A stretch of DNA of 64,000 nt from Amycolatopsis keratiniphila subsp. keratiniphila (GCF_001620365.2 NZ_LQMT02000039.1:277767-341766); one strand, 5' to 3'; numbered from the stretch's first letter, positions 41,237-49,313 are shown. Notes: generated by a model not told the origin, from the sequence alone. Numbers and translations: made by a program.

Positions 41237-42853
41237 TCAGGCGCCCGCGGGCACCGGAAGTGGGAGTCCGGGGAGGCTCTGGTCGTTCGGCACCTTGCCG
41301 TCGACGAGGAAGTCCTCCACGACCTTGTCCACACCCGCGTTGCCGCCGGCGTAGATACCGTGGTCGCCTTCACCGGTCACGGTGATCATCCGCGAACCGG
41401 CGAACGCGCGGTGCGCACGGGTCGCGCCCTCGATCGGGGTCGCCGGGTCGTTCACCGACTGGACGATCAGCACCGGCGGGACGCCGCGGCCGTCGAGCTT
41501 CGGCAGGTCGACCGGCTTGTTCTTCCAGAAGATGCACGGCTGGATCAGCCAGCCCGCGCCGAGCAGCGGCAGATCACGGTCGATCAGCTTCTGCGACTGA
41601 CGGATGACGCTGTTCCGGTTGCCGGTCCACTTGCCCTCGTTGCAGGGGATGGTCCAGAAGCTGGCGTTGTACGAGTCGCCGTCGGTCGGGACGAACAGCG
41701 GCTGCGGGCCGATGACGCCGTCACCGTCGACCGTCTCGGCCTTGACCTTCTGCGCGGCCGAGGACTTCTGCTGCTGCGTCGAGGTGCCCTCGGTCAGCGT
41801 CTTCAGGTTGACCAGGTAGTCGGCCAGCGCCGGGAAGTTGCGCTTCGAGTAGAGGTACGACGCGATGGTCGAGTCGAGGGCGTTGGCCGAAACCGGGACG
41901 CCGTCCACCTCCACCGGGTTCTGGGTCAGCGCGAAGCGGACCTTCTCGTACGTCTGGCGGGCGGCCTCACCGGTCTTGCCGAAGCCGTAGAGCTTGTCGT
42001 ACTTGCCCATCCACGGCAGGAAGTCCTGACGCCAGCGGCGCTCGAAGCCGAGCGGCTGCCCGTCGAACGAGTTCTGCCAGGTGGTGGTGAACTCGGTCGA
42101 GGAGTCGAGCAGGAAGCGGCCGGTCCGGGTGGGGAACTGCTGCGCGTAGTGCGCGCCCATCCAGGTGCCCGCCGAGTAGCCGACCCAGTTGATCTTGTCG
42201 CGGCCCAGGAGGACACGCAGCAGGTCGATGTCGCGGATGGTCTGGGCGGTGTTGATGAGCGGGCCCAGCTCGCCGGACTTCACCTGGCACGAGTCCGCCG
42301 CGTACTTGGTGGCGTCCAGGATCAGGTTGAGGTTCGCCCGGCTGCGGTCGCGCGGGTCCAGGTCGGAGCCCGTGCCGATCGCGTTGCCGCAGGTGATGTT
42401 GGTGCTCTTGCCGGTGCCGCGCGGGTCGAGACCGATAATCTCCTGGTTCGCGCGCAGCTTCGTCTGGTTACGCAGACGGGCCGGGAAGTTACGGCCCGGA
42501 GCGCCGGGGCCACCCGGGTTCGTGATGACACTGGCCGTCGCTTTGCCGCTGGTGGCGGCGAGGCGGCTGACGGCGATCGTCAGGTCGATGGCCTCGTTCG
42601 TCTTGTACCAGTTACGCGGCGCGCGGTAGGTCGCACACTCGATGTTCTCGGCCCCCGGAGGCGGCGCGGACGGCAGCTCACTGGCGGTGCACTTGTGCCA
42701 GTCCAGCTTCTGGTCCGCGTACTTCGCCGGAATATTGGTGGAGTTCAGCGGCTGCTGCCCGGCAGCCTCCGGACCTGCGAACGCAGGCGTGAACCCGGCC
42801 AGCATGGTGCCGGCGACAGCCGGGATCACCACCGCATAGCGGAGTTTCTTCAT
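41237..42853 (-). CDS. Secreted alpha/beta hydrolase, tripeptidyl-aminopeptidase type
   Basis: 538 residues. ATG 42853 starts a Sec signal peptide (KKLRYAVVIPAVAGTMLAG...AFAG) and has AAAGGGG upstream. The hydrolase core has the oxyanion region NPGGPG, LDPRGTGKS, nucleophile GYSAGTWMG, the acid in VNDPATP and the His in EGDHGIY, with a TAP-like C-terminal domain. This is the SlpD/SlpE/TAP family of mycelial exopeptidases removing N-terminal tripeptides, also found as proline iminopeptidase-like enzymes. Three or more cysteines suggest disulfides. Monocistronic, with its own terminator. Confidence 0.9.
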   Translation of the reverse strand: MKKLRYAVVIPAVAGTMLAGFTPAFAGPEAAGQQPLNSTNIPAKYADQKLDWHKCTASELPSAPPPGAENIECATYRAPRNWYKTNEAIDLTIAVSRLAATSGKATASVITNPGGPGAPGRNFPARLRNQTKLRANQEIIGLDPRGTGKSTNITCGNAIGTGSDLDPRDRSRANLNLILDATKYAADSCQVKSGELGPLINTAQTIRDIDLLRVLLGRDKINWVGYSAGTWMGAHYAQQFPTRTGRFLLDSSTEFTTTWQNSFDGQPLGFERRWRQDFLPWMGKYDKLYGFGKTGEAARQTYEKVRFALTQNPVEVDGVPVSANALDSTIASYLYSKRNFPALADYLVNLKTLTEGTSTQQQKSSAAQKVKAETVDGDGVIGPQPLFVPTDGDSYNASFWTIPCNEGKWTGNRNSVIRQSQKLIDRDLPLLGAGWLIQPCIFWKNKPVDLPKLDGRGVPPVLIVQSVNDPATPIEGATRAHRAFAGSRMITVTGEGDHGIYAGGNAGVDKVVEDFLVDGKVPNDQSLPGLPLPVPAGA

Positions 42854-43057
42854 CCGATGCCCCTTTGATGTTGCGTGCGAAGTTCCTGTTCGCGACTTGC
42901 GGCTATTGATATCCGCCGGGGACTCCGACGGCAACCGCCCTTCGTCGTATGAGGTGTCGCTGATCAAATCGATATCCGGCACGCGTGACCCGGGCGGGTG
43001 AGAGGTTCTAGGGTCATCGGGTCGATCCGGGGGTACGGGAACGTTAGGTGAGGTCCG

Positions 43058-43336
43058 ATGGCGTCAGGTAAGGCAGACGGGAAGGTGAGGGGTTTTCAGT
43101 TCAGCCCCTGGAACCTCCTGTTGATCATCCCGTTGCTGGTGCTGATCACGTCCTTGTTCAATTCGGACGGTCCCCGGCTGTTCGGGATGCCGTTCTTCTA
43201 CTGGTTCCAATTCGTGTTCGTGGCGGTCGGCGTCCTGTGCACTTGGATCGTCTACGTGATGACCAAGGACAAGCCGACCAGTGAGCGTCCCGACCGGCTG
43301 TCCGTGGACCAGCTCGACGAGGGGGACGTCAAGTGA
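43058..43336 (+). CDS. DUF3311 membrane protein, MctP partner
   Basis: 92 residues with two membrane helices (LLLIIPLLVLITSLF and YWFQFVFVAVGVLCTWIVYVM), the DUF3311 form found directly before monocarboxylate symporters in actinobacteria. Its stop overlaps the GTG of mctP by 4 bp, implying a stoichiometric accessory subunit. GAGG lies 6 bp before the ATG. Confidence 0.88.
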   Translation: MASGKADGKVRGFQFSPWNLLLIIPLLVLITSLFNSDGPRLFGMPFFYWFQFVFVAVGVLCTWIVYVMTKDKPTSERPDRLSVDQLDEGDVK

Positions 43337-44976
43337 CCAACATCCAATGGCCCGAGCTGATCATCTTCACGATCCTCTTCGCGGTGGTCACCGTGCTCGG
43401 CTTCGTCGCGTCGCGCTGGAAGGCCGGCAACACCCTCGACCACCTGGACGAATGGGGTCTCGGCGGCCGCAAGTTCGGCTCGTGGATCACCTGGTTCCTG
43501 CTCGGGGGTGACCTCTACACGGCTTACACGTTCGTGGCCGTCCCGGCGCTGATGTTCAGTGCCGGCGCGATGGGCCTGTTCGCGCTGCCGTACACGATCA
43601 TCGTCTACCCGATCGTGTTGATGCCGGCGCTGCGCATGTGGTCGGTCTCGCGCGTCCGCGGTTACGTCACGCCCGCCGACTTCGTCCGCGGCCGGTTCGG
43701 TTCGCCGACGCTGGCGCTGCTGATCGCGATCACCGGCATCGTCGCGACGATGCCGTACATCGCGCTGCAGCTCGTCGGCCTCGAGGCGGTCCTGCGGACC
43801 ATGGGCATCAACGGCTCCGGCATCGTCGGCCACCTGCCGCTGCTGGTCGCCTTCATCATCCTGGCGGTCTACACCTACCAGTCGGGCCTTCGCGCGCCCG
43901 CGCTGATCGCGTTCGTCAAGGACATCCTGATCTACCTGGTGATCATCGTCGCGATCATCTACCTGCCCTCGAAGCTCGGCGGCTGGTCGGCGATCTTCGA
44001 CGCGGCCGACGCGAAGTTCGACCAGACGCCGTCGCCGGCGGACGGCATCCTGCTCAACACCAACAACCAGTTGCAGTACGCCACGCTGGCGCTCGGTTCG
44101 GCGCTCGCGCTGTTCCTGTACCCGCACTCGCTCACCAGCGTGCTCGCCTCGCGCGGCCGCAGCGTGATCAAGCGGAACATGGTCGCGCTGCCGGCGTACT
44201 CGCTGGTCCTGGGCCTGCTGGCGCTGCTCGGCTACGTCGCGATCAGCGCCTCGGTCAAGCCGATCACCAACAACGCCACCGGCAAGCCCGACACGAACAC
44301 CGTGGTCCCGGTGCTGTTCGACTCGCAGTTCTCGTCGTGGTTCGCCGGGATCGCGTTCGCCGCGATCGGCATCGGCGCGCTGGTGCCCGCGGCGATCATG
44401 TCGATCGCGGCGGCCAACCTGTGGACCCGCAACATCTACAAGGAGTACATCAAGAAGGACGCGACGCCGGGCCAGGAGGCGAAGCAGGCCAAGCTCGCTT
44501 CGCTGATCGTGAAGTTCGGTGCGGTGGCGTTCATCCTGTTCATCGATCCGCAGTTCTCGATCGACCTGCAGCTCATCGGCGGTGTGCTGATCCTGCAGAC
44601 GTTGCCCGCGGTGGCGATCTCGCTCTACACGCGGTGGTTCCATCGCTGGGGCCTGATCGCCGGCTGGGTGGTCGGCATCGGGTGGGGCATGATCATGCTC
44701 TACAACATCCCGAACCCGGCGACCGGCAAGGCGCATTTCGGTGGTTCGGCGCTGAAGCTCGGGGACCTGTCGATCTTCGGCTGGCACCCGTTCAGCGGCT
44801 CGCAGCTGCAGATCTACGTCGGGTTCGTGGCGCTGATCGCGAACCTGCTGGTCGCCGTGATCTTCACGGTGATCGCGCGGCGGCTGAAGGTCTTCAACGG
44901 CACGGACGACACCGAGGCCGAGGACTACCACGCCGACGAACACGACAAGGACCTCCGCGAAATCGGCGTCCACTAG
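43333..44976 (+). CDS. mctP: Monocarboxylate symporter of the SSS family
   Basis: 547 residues with about 13 membrane segments. LGGRKFGSWITWFLLGGDLYTAYTFVAVPALMF is the family's N-terminal signature and GIGALVPAAIMSIAAANLWTRNIYKEY the region after helix 8. MctP transporters take up lactate, pyruvate, acetate or short-chain acids with sodium or protons. Cytoplasmic tail is acidic and His-containing. The TAG stop overlaps the stop of the convergent ceramidase-like gene within CTAG (44973-44976); its terminator lies inside that gene. Confidence 0.9.
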   Translation: MTNIQWPELIIFTILFAVVTVLGFVASRWKAGNTLDHLDEWGLGGRKFGSWITWFLLGGDLYTAYTFVAVPALMFSAGAMGLFALPYTIIVYPIVLMPALRMWSVSRVRGYVTPADFVRGRFGSPTLALLIAITGIVATMPYIALQLVGLEAVLRTMGINGSGIVGHLPLLVAFIILAVYTYQSGLRAPALIAFVKDILIYLVIIVAIIYLPSKLGGWSAIFDAADAKFDQTPSPADGILLNTNNQLQYATLALGSALALFLYPHSLTSVLASRGRSVIKRNMVALPAYSLVLGLLALLGYVAISASVKPITNNATGKPDTNTVVPVLFDSQFSSWFAGIAFAAIGIGALVPAAIMSIAAANLWTRNIYKEYIKKDATPGQEAKQAKLASLIVKFGAVAFILFIDPQFSIDLQLIGGVLILQTLPAVAISLYTRWFHRWGLIAGWVVGIGWGMIMLYNIPNPATGKAHFGGSALKLGDLSIFGWHPFSGSQLQIYVGFVALIANLLVAVIFTVIARRLKVFNGTDDTEAEDYHADEHDKDLREIGVH

Positions 44977-45599
44977 TCACCGCTGATCGAAGGGGCCGCG
45001 TCCTGCCGGGACGCGGCCCTTTTCGTGGCCGCGGTCGCCGCCAGGTAGAGGGTGAGGCCGTTCAGCAGATGCCAGAGGAAGTGCGTTCCGGCGGGGAAGC
45101 TCCCGCAGACCGTGTGGTCGGCCGTGCGGAACGAAAGGGACACCCCGAAAACGCCCGCGGCGAGGGCGAACCTGCGGCGGTGTTCACCCCTGAGGACGAT
45201 CGCGAAGATCACGAGCCCGAGCAAGGCCGAGAGGTACAGCCCGCCACCCAGCGACGCGACGACGGCGGTGAAGGCGAGGAACACGGGGATGCCGAGCCAC
45301 GACGGCCCGCGGCGGACGCCGAAGAACAGATGTGGGAACACGGCGGCGCAGTACAGGACGAACACCAGGATGAAGGCGGTGTCGGCGGCCGCGGACCAGC
45401 GGGTGGCGAGCAGGTGGAAGGCCGTGCTGCCGAGGAACACCAGTCCGATGAGGACGGCGAAAACACGGCCCCTCGGCTGCCGCCAGACCGCGATCGCCGC
45501 GATCAGGAACGCGAGATTGCTGAGACTGTTGAGCGGCTCGCCCCAGAGGCCGGGGGCGTGACGTTCGCAGTAGCCGTCGACATACGCCGTCCAGTTCAC
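44973..45599 (-). CDS. Ceramidase-family membrane hydrolase
   Basis: 208 residues, about seven membrane segments, in the alkaline ceramidase (CREST) superfamily. YCERHAPGLWGEPLNSLSNLAFLIAA is the ceramidase N-terminal motif; metal ligands are supplied by STAFH and FPAGTHFLWHLLNGL, with TRWSAAADTAF giving the acidic residue. Substrate is probably an amide- or ester-linked lipid; ceramide itself is unproven. Converges on mctP with overlapping stops and carries that gene's terminator in its last codons. Confidence 0.82.
   Translation of the reverse strand: MNWTAYVDGYCERHAPGLWGEPLNSLSNLAFLIAAIAVWRQPRGRVFAVLIGLVFLGSTAFHLLATRWSAAADTAFILVFVLYCAAVFPHLFFGVRRGPSWLGIPVFLAFTAVVASLGGGLYLSALLGLVIFAIVLRGEHRRRFALAAGVFGVSLSFRTADHTVCGSFPAGTHFLWHLLNGLTLYLAATAATKRAASRQDAAPSISGD
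44991..45023 (+). terminator. mctP terminator inside the ceramidase-like gene
   Basis: GGGCCGCGTCC pairs with GGACGCGGCCC around a short loop, preceded by AA and followed by TTTT, so it reads as a Rho-independent terminator for plus-strand mctP transcripts. It encodes codons of the convergent gene at the same time. Confidence 0.65.
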
Positions 45600-45681
45600 T
45601 CCCCCAGGTAACCGTGCCCACGTGAACTGGGGGTGTCTTCCGCGCTGGACGTGTCACCCGCCGGATCTCCGAGTCCTGAAG

Positions 45682-45870
45682 GGCCCCTTTGAGACGCTCA
45701 ATGTCCCAAAGGCCCCCTTTGAGACGCCCACCCCGAGTTGTCCACACCCACCCCGCCGTTGTGGACAACTCGGCCCCCTTGACCGCCGGAACCCATCCCG
45801 CGTCACCCCCTCCCGATACGCTGGTGCGGGGCGCGCCCTCCTGGGAGCGGTGGGGGGTGGGGTACGCGCG
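45682..45870. repeat. Composite intergenic cassette, copy C
   Basis: Direct repeats GGCCCCCTTTGAGACGC at 45682 and 45712 (30 bp apart) with an intervening GCTCAATGTCCC, then perfect inverted DnaA-box-like 9-mers TTGTCCACA (45739-45747) and TGTGGACAA (45761-45769), then CGATACGCTGG (45814) and the GC-rich tail with GGTGGGGGGTGGGG. Fills the gap between the ceramidase-like start and the sigma factor stop. Confidence 0.75.
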
Positions 45871-45890
45871 GGGAGGCGAAAAAGGCCTGG

Positions 45891-47102
45891 TCAATCGGGT
45901 GAGCAGGCCGCCAGGCGTCGGGTGAGGAAACGCCGCTGCGGTTCCGAGCAGGGCAGCGCGAGCGCCCGGCGGTAGTGCTCCGCGGCCCGTCCTGGATCGC
46001 CGGCCCGCAGCCACAGCGCGCCGAGCACGGCGGGCAGCAGCGTGTAGTCCGGCAGGTCGGACTCGACGGCTTCGAGTTCGGCGATCCCGGCCGCCGCACC
46101 GTCCACCATCGAAAGCGCGATCGCGCGATTCAGCCGCGCCACCGGCGACGGCCGCAGCGCCAGCAGGTCGTCGTACAGGCCGACGATCCGGCGCCAGTCC
46201 GGCGACGAAGCCGTGCCGTGGCACAGCGCGATCGCCGCTTCGACGTGATACGCCGACATCTCCGGCCCGGTGCACGCCCGCTCGAACAGCCGCGTCCCCT
46301 CGGCGATCATCGCGTGATCCCAGCGGTCACGGTCCTGCTCCTCGAGAAGCAGCAGGTCACCGTCCCGGTCGACCCGCGCGGGCAGCCTGCTCCCCTGCAA
46401 CAGCATCAGCGCGACCAGCGCCCGCACCCTCGGCAGATCCGTCTTCGGCTCGGCCAGCAGCAGCCGACCCAGCCGGATCGCCTCGCCGCACAGTTCGCCG
46501 CGCACCGCGACCTCGCCGGTGGTCGCGTCGTAGCCCTCGTTGAACAGCAGATAGAGCACGGCCAGCACACTGTCCACTCTGGACTCAAGCGCGTCCGGTC
46601 CGGGCAGGGTGAGCGGCTTCCCCGACTCTCGCAGCCATTTCTTCGCCCGCACGAGCCGCTGCGCCACGGTCGCCGGTTTCGTCAGCAGGGCCGCCGCGAT
46701 CTCGTTCACCCCGAGCCCGCCGACGGTCTTCAGCGTCAGCGCCACCTGCGAGACCTTCGGCAGCGCGGGATGGCAGCACAGCAACATCAACACGAGTTCG
46801 TCGTCCGTGCGCCCGTCGGCTTCGTGGCCGTTCAGCTCCACGAGCCGCGGCACCAGCGCGCGCAAGGTCTGCTCGCGCCGGACGACGTCCATCGCCCGGT
46901 TCCGCGCGGCCCGGAACAGCCAGCCGCGCGGATTGTCCGGCACCCCGCTCTGCGGCCAGGTCCGCAGCGCTTGTTCCAGCGCGTCGGCGACGGCCTCCTC
47001 CGCCAGGTCCAGGCGTTCGGGGCCCAGCGCCCTGGCCAGCGTGGCGACGATCCGCCCGGCACTGTGCCGGAACAGATGCTCCACCACGCCGGCCGGGCCC
47101 AT
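45891..47102 (-). CDS. ECF42-like RNA polymerase sigma factor with TPR-like extension
   Basis: 403 residues. Sigma region 2 (VADALEQALRTWPQSGVPDNPRGWLFRAARNRAMDVVRRE) and region 4 (LPKVSQVALTLKTVGGLGVNEIAAALLTKPATVAQRLVRAKKWLR) are followed by about 210 residues of helical repeats (DALLALRPSPVARLNRAIALSMVDGAAAGIAELEAVE) typical of ECF42. These sigma factors have no anti-sigma factor and are encoded beside YCII/DGPF proteins, as here: its ATG overlaps the TGA of the YCII gene by one base. Expected promoter TGTCGA...CG[AT]C is present in front of that gene. Confidence 0.92.
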   Translation of the reverse strand: MGPAGVVEHLFRHSAGRIVATLARALGPERLDLAEEAVADALEQALRTWPQSGVPDNPRGWLFRAARNRAMDVVRREQTLRALVPRLVELNGHEADGRTDDELVLMLLCCHPALPKVSQVALTLKTVGGLGVNEIAAALLTKPATVAQRLVRAKKWLRESGKPLTLPGPDALESRVDSVLAVLYLLFNEGYDATTGEVAVRGELCGEAIRLGRLLLAEPKTDLPRVRALVALMLLQGSRLPARVDRDGDLLLLEEQDRDRWDHAMIAEGTRLFERACTGPEMSAYHVEAAIALCHGTASSPDWRRIVGLYDDLLALRPSPVARLNRAIALSMVDGAAAGIAELEAVESDLPDYTLLPAVLGALWLRAGDPGRAAEHYRRALALPCSEPQRRFLTRRLAACSPD

Positions 47103-47458
47103 CAGTCCTCACAACCGCGTTCGCCGATCTTGCGCACCTCGATCGGTCCGAACTTCAAATGCGGATGCGTCGCGAAGATCTTCTCCGCCTGGTCGAGGTC
47201 CACGGCCTCGATCACCTGATAGCCGCCGACGATCTCGGTGGCTTCGGTGTGCGGCCCGTCGGTCGCGCCGACCTCGCCGCCGGAACCTCGCAGCACCCGG
47301 CCGCCCCTCGACAGCCCGCCACCGCCGACGAAACGGCCTTCCTTCGTGCGTTCGTCCGCCCAGGCGATGTAGCTCTCGAGCACGCGTTGCGCCTCGTCGG
47401 GGCCGAGGTGATCGTGCGAATCCGACTGGGATCGCAGGAAACCGACGTAGTTGGGCAT
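47102..47458 (-). CDS. YCII/DGPF-domain protein of the sigma operon
   Basis: 118 residues. The DGPF signature appears as GEVGATDGPHTEATEIVGGYQVIEA (His replaces the Phe of DGPF), after a YIAWADERTKEGRFVGGGGL helix-strand. Such proteins are dimeric ferredoxin-like folds of unknown chemistry, consistently encoded with ECF42 sigma factors. CAAGGAGG lies 5 bp before the ATG. Transcribed from the ECF42-type promoter at 47490-47516. Confidence 0.88.
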   Translation of the reverse strand: MPNYVGFLRSQSDSHDHLGPDEAQRVLESYIAWADERTKEGRFVGGGGLSRGGRVLRGSGGEVGATDGPHTEATEIVGGYQVIEAVDLDQAEKIFATHPHLKFGPIEVRKIGERGCED

Positions 47459-47489
47459 GGTGTCCTCCTTGGGGAATCGATGGCCCCTA

Positions 47490-47516
47490 GACGAACGAGC
47501 CCCCGGCGAATCGACA
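47490..47516 (-). promoter_or_regulatory. ECF42-type promoter of YCII-sigma operon
   Basis: On the minus strand TGTCGA (47516-47511) and CGTC (47493-47490) are 17 bp apart. This is the consensus described for ECF42 promoters (TGTCGA in the -35 region, CG[AT]C in the -10 region). It implies autoregulation. Confidence 0.65.
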
Positions 47517-47792
47517 TCAATAACGGAAGAGCCGGTCGTGCAGTTCACGCTGCCGCGCGAACCAGGCACTAAGCCTGGTCCGGCGGCGACGGCGTTTCAA
47601 CACCTGCTGGACTTCGCGCACGCAGGGCTCTTCTGGCGCGAAGGACTTCCCGGTCAGCAGGACGGCGTAGTGGCCGTCCGGGCAGCGGCCGGAAACGGAG
47701 ATCATGCCCGGGGTCAGGTCGTCGACGAAATCGATCGAGCCGATCCCGACCACGGACCGCCGATCGCAGACGGGGCAGTAGACGACGAACAC
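47517..47792 (-). CDS. Small protein with zinc-ribbon-like N-terminus
   Basis: 91 residues, not recognised. VVYCPVCDRRSVVG and SGRCPDGHYAVLLTG offer C-x2-C and C-x3-H pairs that could bind zinc; the C-terminus is very basic (KRRRRRTRLSAWFARQRELHDR). GTG start 1 bp after the TGA of the MarR-GNAT gene, so probably in its operon. Overlaps nothing, but its stop abuts the -35 of the YCII promoter. Confidence 0.6.
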   Translation of the reverse strand: MFVVYCPVCDRRSVVGIGSIDFVDDLTPGMISVSGRCPDGHYAVLLTGKSFAPEEPCVREVQQVLKRRRRRTRLSAWFARQRELHDRLFRY

Positions 47793-47793
47793 G

Positions 47794-48717
47794 TCACAGC
47801 TCCAGCCGCCAGGTCTGCCCGGTCAGCTCGTAACCGAAGCCTGTGATCGTCTCTTCGCTGACCAGCTGGAAGCCGGCCTTCCGATAGATCGCCCGCGCCG
47901 CCTCCAGCAACGAGACCGTCCAGAGCTCCATCGCCGGGTAGCCCGCCGCCCTCGCGAACTCGACGCACTCGGTGACCAGGCGTTTCCCGACACCCCGCCC
48001 GCGTGCGGCCGGTTCGAGCAGCAACATCCGCAGCTTCGCGGTGACGCCGTCTTCGGCGGGCATGCAGAAGATGCTGCCGACGCGCTCCCCGTCGAGTTCG
48101 GCGATCCAGCCGGCTTGGCGCGGATCGTCGCGCCTGTCGACGTACTCCGCGACGACGCGGGCGACGAGCGCTTCGAAGCGTTCGTCCCAGCCGTACTCGC
48201 GGGAGTAGAGGGCGCCGTGGCGGTGGACCACCCAGCCGAAGTCACCCGGCCGGGGCGGGCGCAGGACCAGCGTGGGATCCGCGGCGCGCTCGCCGACCAG
48301 CGAGGTGATCGTGTCCATGGCACCGAGCAGCCGTCGCTGCTCGTCGTCCCCGAACCGGCCGAGCAGTGTGCCGATCCTGCCCACCGACCGTTCGTCGAGG
48401 ACGGCGAAGGCCTTGCGGCCGTTCTCAGTCAGCCGGACGATCTGACGGCGGGCGTCCTCGTCGCTGCGTTCACGGGTGAGCAGGCCGCGTGCCTCGAGCC
48501 TCGCGAGCAGCCTGCTCGCGTACCCGGCGTCGAGGTCGAGACGTTTGCGCAGATCGGTGACCTGAGTCTGATCCTGCTGCGCGAGTTCGAAGATGACCCT
48601 GGCTTCGCTCAGGGAGTACTCGGCGTCGGCCGGCCCTTCGTCGAGGACGCCGATCACGCCGGTGTACAGGCGGTTGAAGGCCCGGACGGTCGCCACCCGG
48701 TCCGCGGATCGATTCAT
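47794..48717 (-). CDS. MarR-GNAT fusion protein
   Basis: 307 residues. Residues 1-145 form a complete MarR domain (SLSEARVIFELAQQDQTQVTDLRKRLDLDAGYASRLLARLEARGLL, wing RSDEDARRQIVRLT). Residues 150-307 form a GNAT acetyltransferase with MLLLEPAARGRGVGKRLVTECVEFAR, the acetyl-CoA motif, and AARAIYRKAGFQLVSEE. Such fusions may acetylate a small molecule or protein in response to a ligand. A TTGAC-N3-GTCAA dyad lies 22 bp upstream of its ATG. Confidence 0.88.
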   Translation of the reverse strand: MNRSADRVATVRAFNRLYTGVIGVLDEGPADAEYSLSEARVIFELAQQDQTQVTDLRKRLDLDAGYASRLLARLEARGLLTRERSDEDARRQIVRLTENGRKAFAVLDERSVGRIGTLLGRFGDDEQRRLLGAMDTITSLVGERAADPTLVLRPPRPGDFGWVVHRHGALYSREYGWDERFEALVARVVAEYVDRRDDPRQAGWIAELDGERVGSIFCMPAEDGVTAKLRMLLLEPAARGRGVGKRLVTECVEFARAAGYPAMELWTVSLLEAARAIYRKAGFQLVSEETITGFGYELTGQTWRLEL

Positions 48718-48738
48718 TTGACCACCTCAACAGATTCG

Positions 48739-48751
48739 TTGACGAAGTCAA
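48739..48751. promoter_or_regulatory. Candidate operator of MarR-GNAT gene
   Basis: TTGAC-GAA-GTCAA, a 13-bp dyad with perfect 5-bp arms, 22 bp upstream of the start. Plausible autoregulatory site. Confidence 0.4.
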
Positions 48752-48807
48752 GTGTTACTCCGCGAAGCGGTGAAGGCAAGAAATCTTTCGGGTCCGGACA
48801 TATGGAA

Positions 48808-48852
48808 ACCCCGTGATGCTGCCAGGTCGGGGGTCCGCCAGCATCACGGGGT
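48808..48852 (-). terminator. Perfect 14-bp stem downstream of the 49-residue gene
   Basis: ACCCCGTGATGCTG pairs with CAGCATCACGGGGT around a 17-nt loop. On the minus strand it lies 100 bp past the small gene stop and before the MarR-GNAT promoter region. Confidence 0.6.
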
Positions 48853-48951
48853 CGTAGTGGGTATCGACGCCGCGTTCCACGGCGTTACACCTCACGCACT
48901 ATGTGTCGTAGGTCACTCGAACGGGCGACACCTACAACGGTTGTTGTCGGG

Positions 48952-49101
48952 TCAGCGCATGTGCGTGTGACGCGCCTGGGAGATAGCGATGAGCTCCTGA
49001 CGAACGGTCGCGGTGGCCGCGGTGTCGATCGCCCGGTTCAGCGCCCGGCGAGTGCGAGCCTCGGCGCGACGGGCACGGAGCTTGGCGGCGATGTTGTTCA
49101 T
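48952..49101 (-). CDS. 49-residue basic helical protein
   Basis: Too short for many gene finders. It reads MNNIAAKLRARRAEART, then RRALNRAIDTAATATVRQELIAISQ and ends HTHMR. Codon use is strongly GC3-biased, and the helix is amphipathic with many Arg residues. Small proteins of the NIAxKLRxxR...RAI..A..P.xRxELxAI type are widespread in actinobacteria; function unknown. A TTGGCT-N18-CATACT promoter lies upstream. An overlapping 60-codon frame (start 49114) has poorer composition. Confidence 0.6.
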   Translation of the reverse strand: MNNIAAKLRARRAEARTRRALNRAIDTAATATVRQELIAISQARHTHMR

Positions 49102-49155
49102 CGGTTTTTGTCATCCCCTTGGGAGTAGGTCTTGCGTCTTCGTGGCTGTGCTCCT

Positions 49156-49185
49156 AGTATGCACCCTTTTTCACAAGGAAGCCAA
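49156..49185 (-). promoter_or_regulatory. Promoter of the 49-residue gene
   Basis: On the minus strand TTGGCT (49185-49180) and CATACT (49161-49156) are separated by 18 bp, in an AT-rich patch, giving a leader of about 47 nt. Confidence 0.4.
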
Positions 49186-49210
49186 CGATTATCCGGTGAC
49201 TTGGCACACC

Positions 49211-49229
49211 TGCCGATGAATCATCGGCA
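49211..49229. repeat. 19-bp near-perfect palindrome
   Basis: TGCCGATGA-A-TCATCGGCA, 9-bp arms with a single central base, between the 49-residue gene and the NPCBM-like gene. Could be an operator or the terminator of the minus-strand gene at 49314. Confidence 0.5.
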
Positions 49230-49313
49230 ACATGAGCGTAAAACCGGAGAGATTTGGTGGCGCCGGTCACTTCTTGATAACGCTGACGCTCTCTATGCGG
49301 CGGAAGAGTGCGG

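Noticed and set aside
42908..42978. Direct repeat GATATCCG upstream of DUF3311/mctP
   Set aside because: Two 8-bp copies 63 bp apart are too short to call a site without a third copy or a known binding protein.
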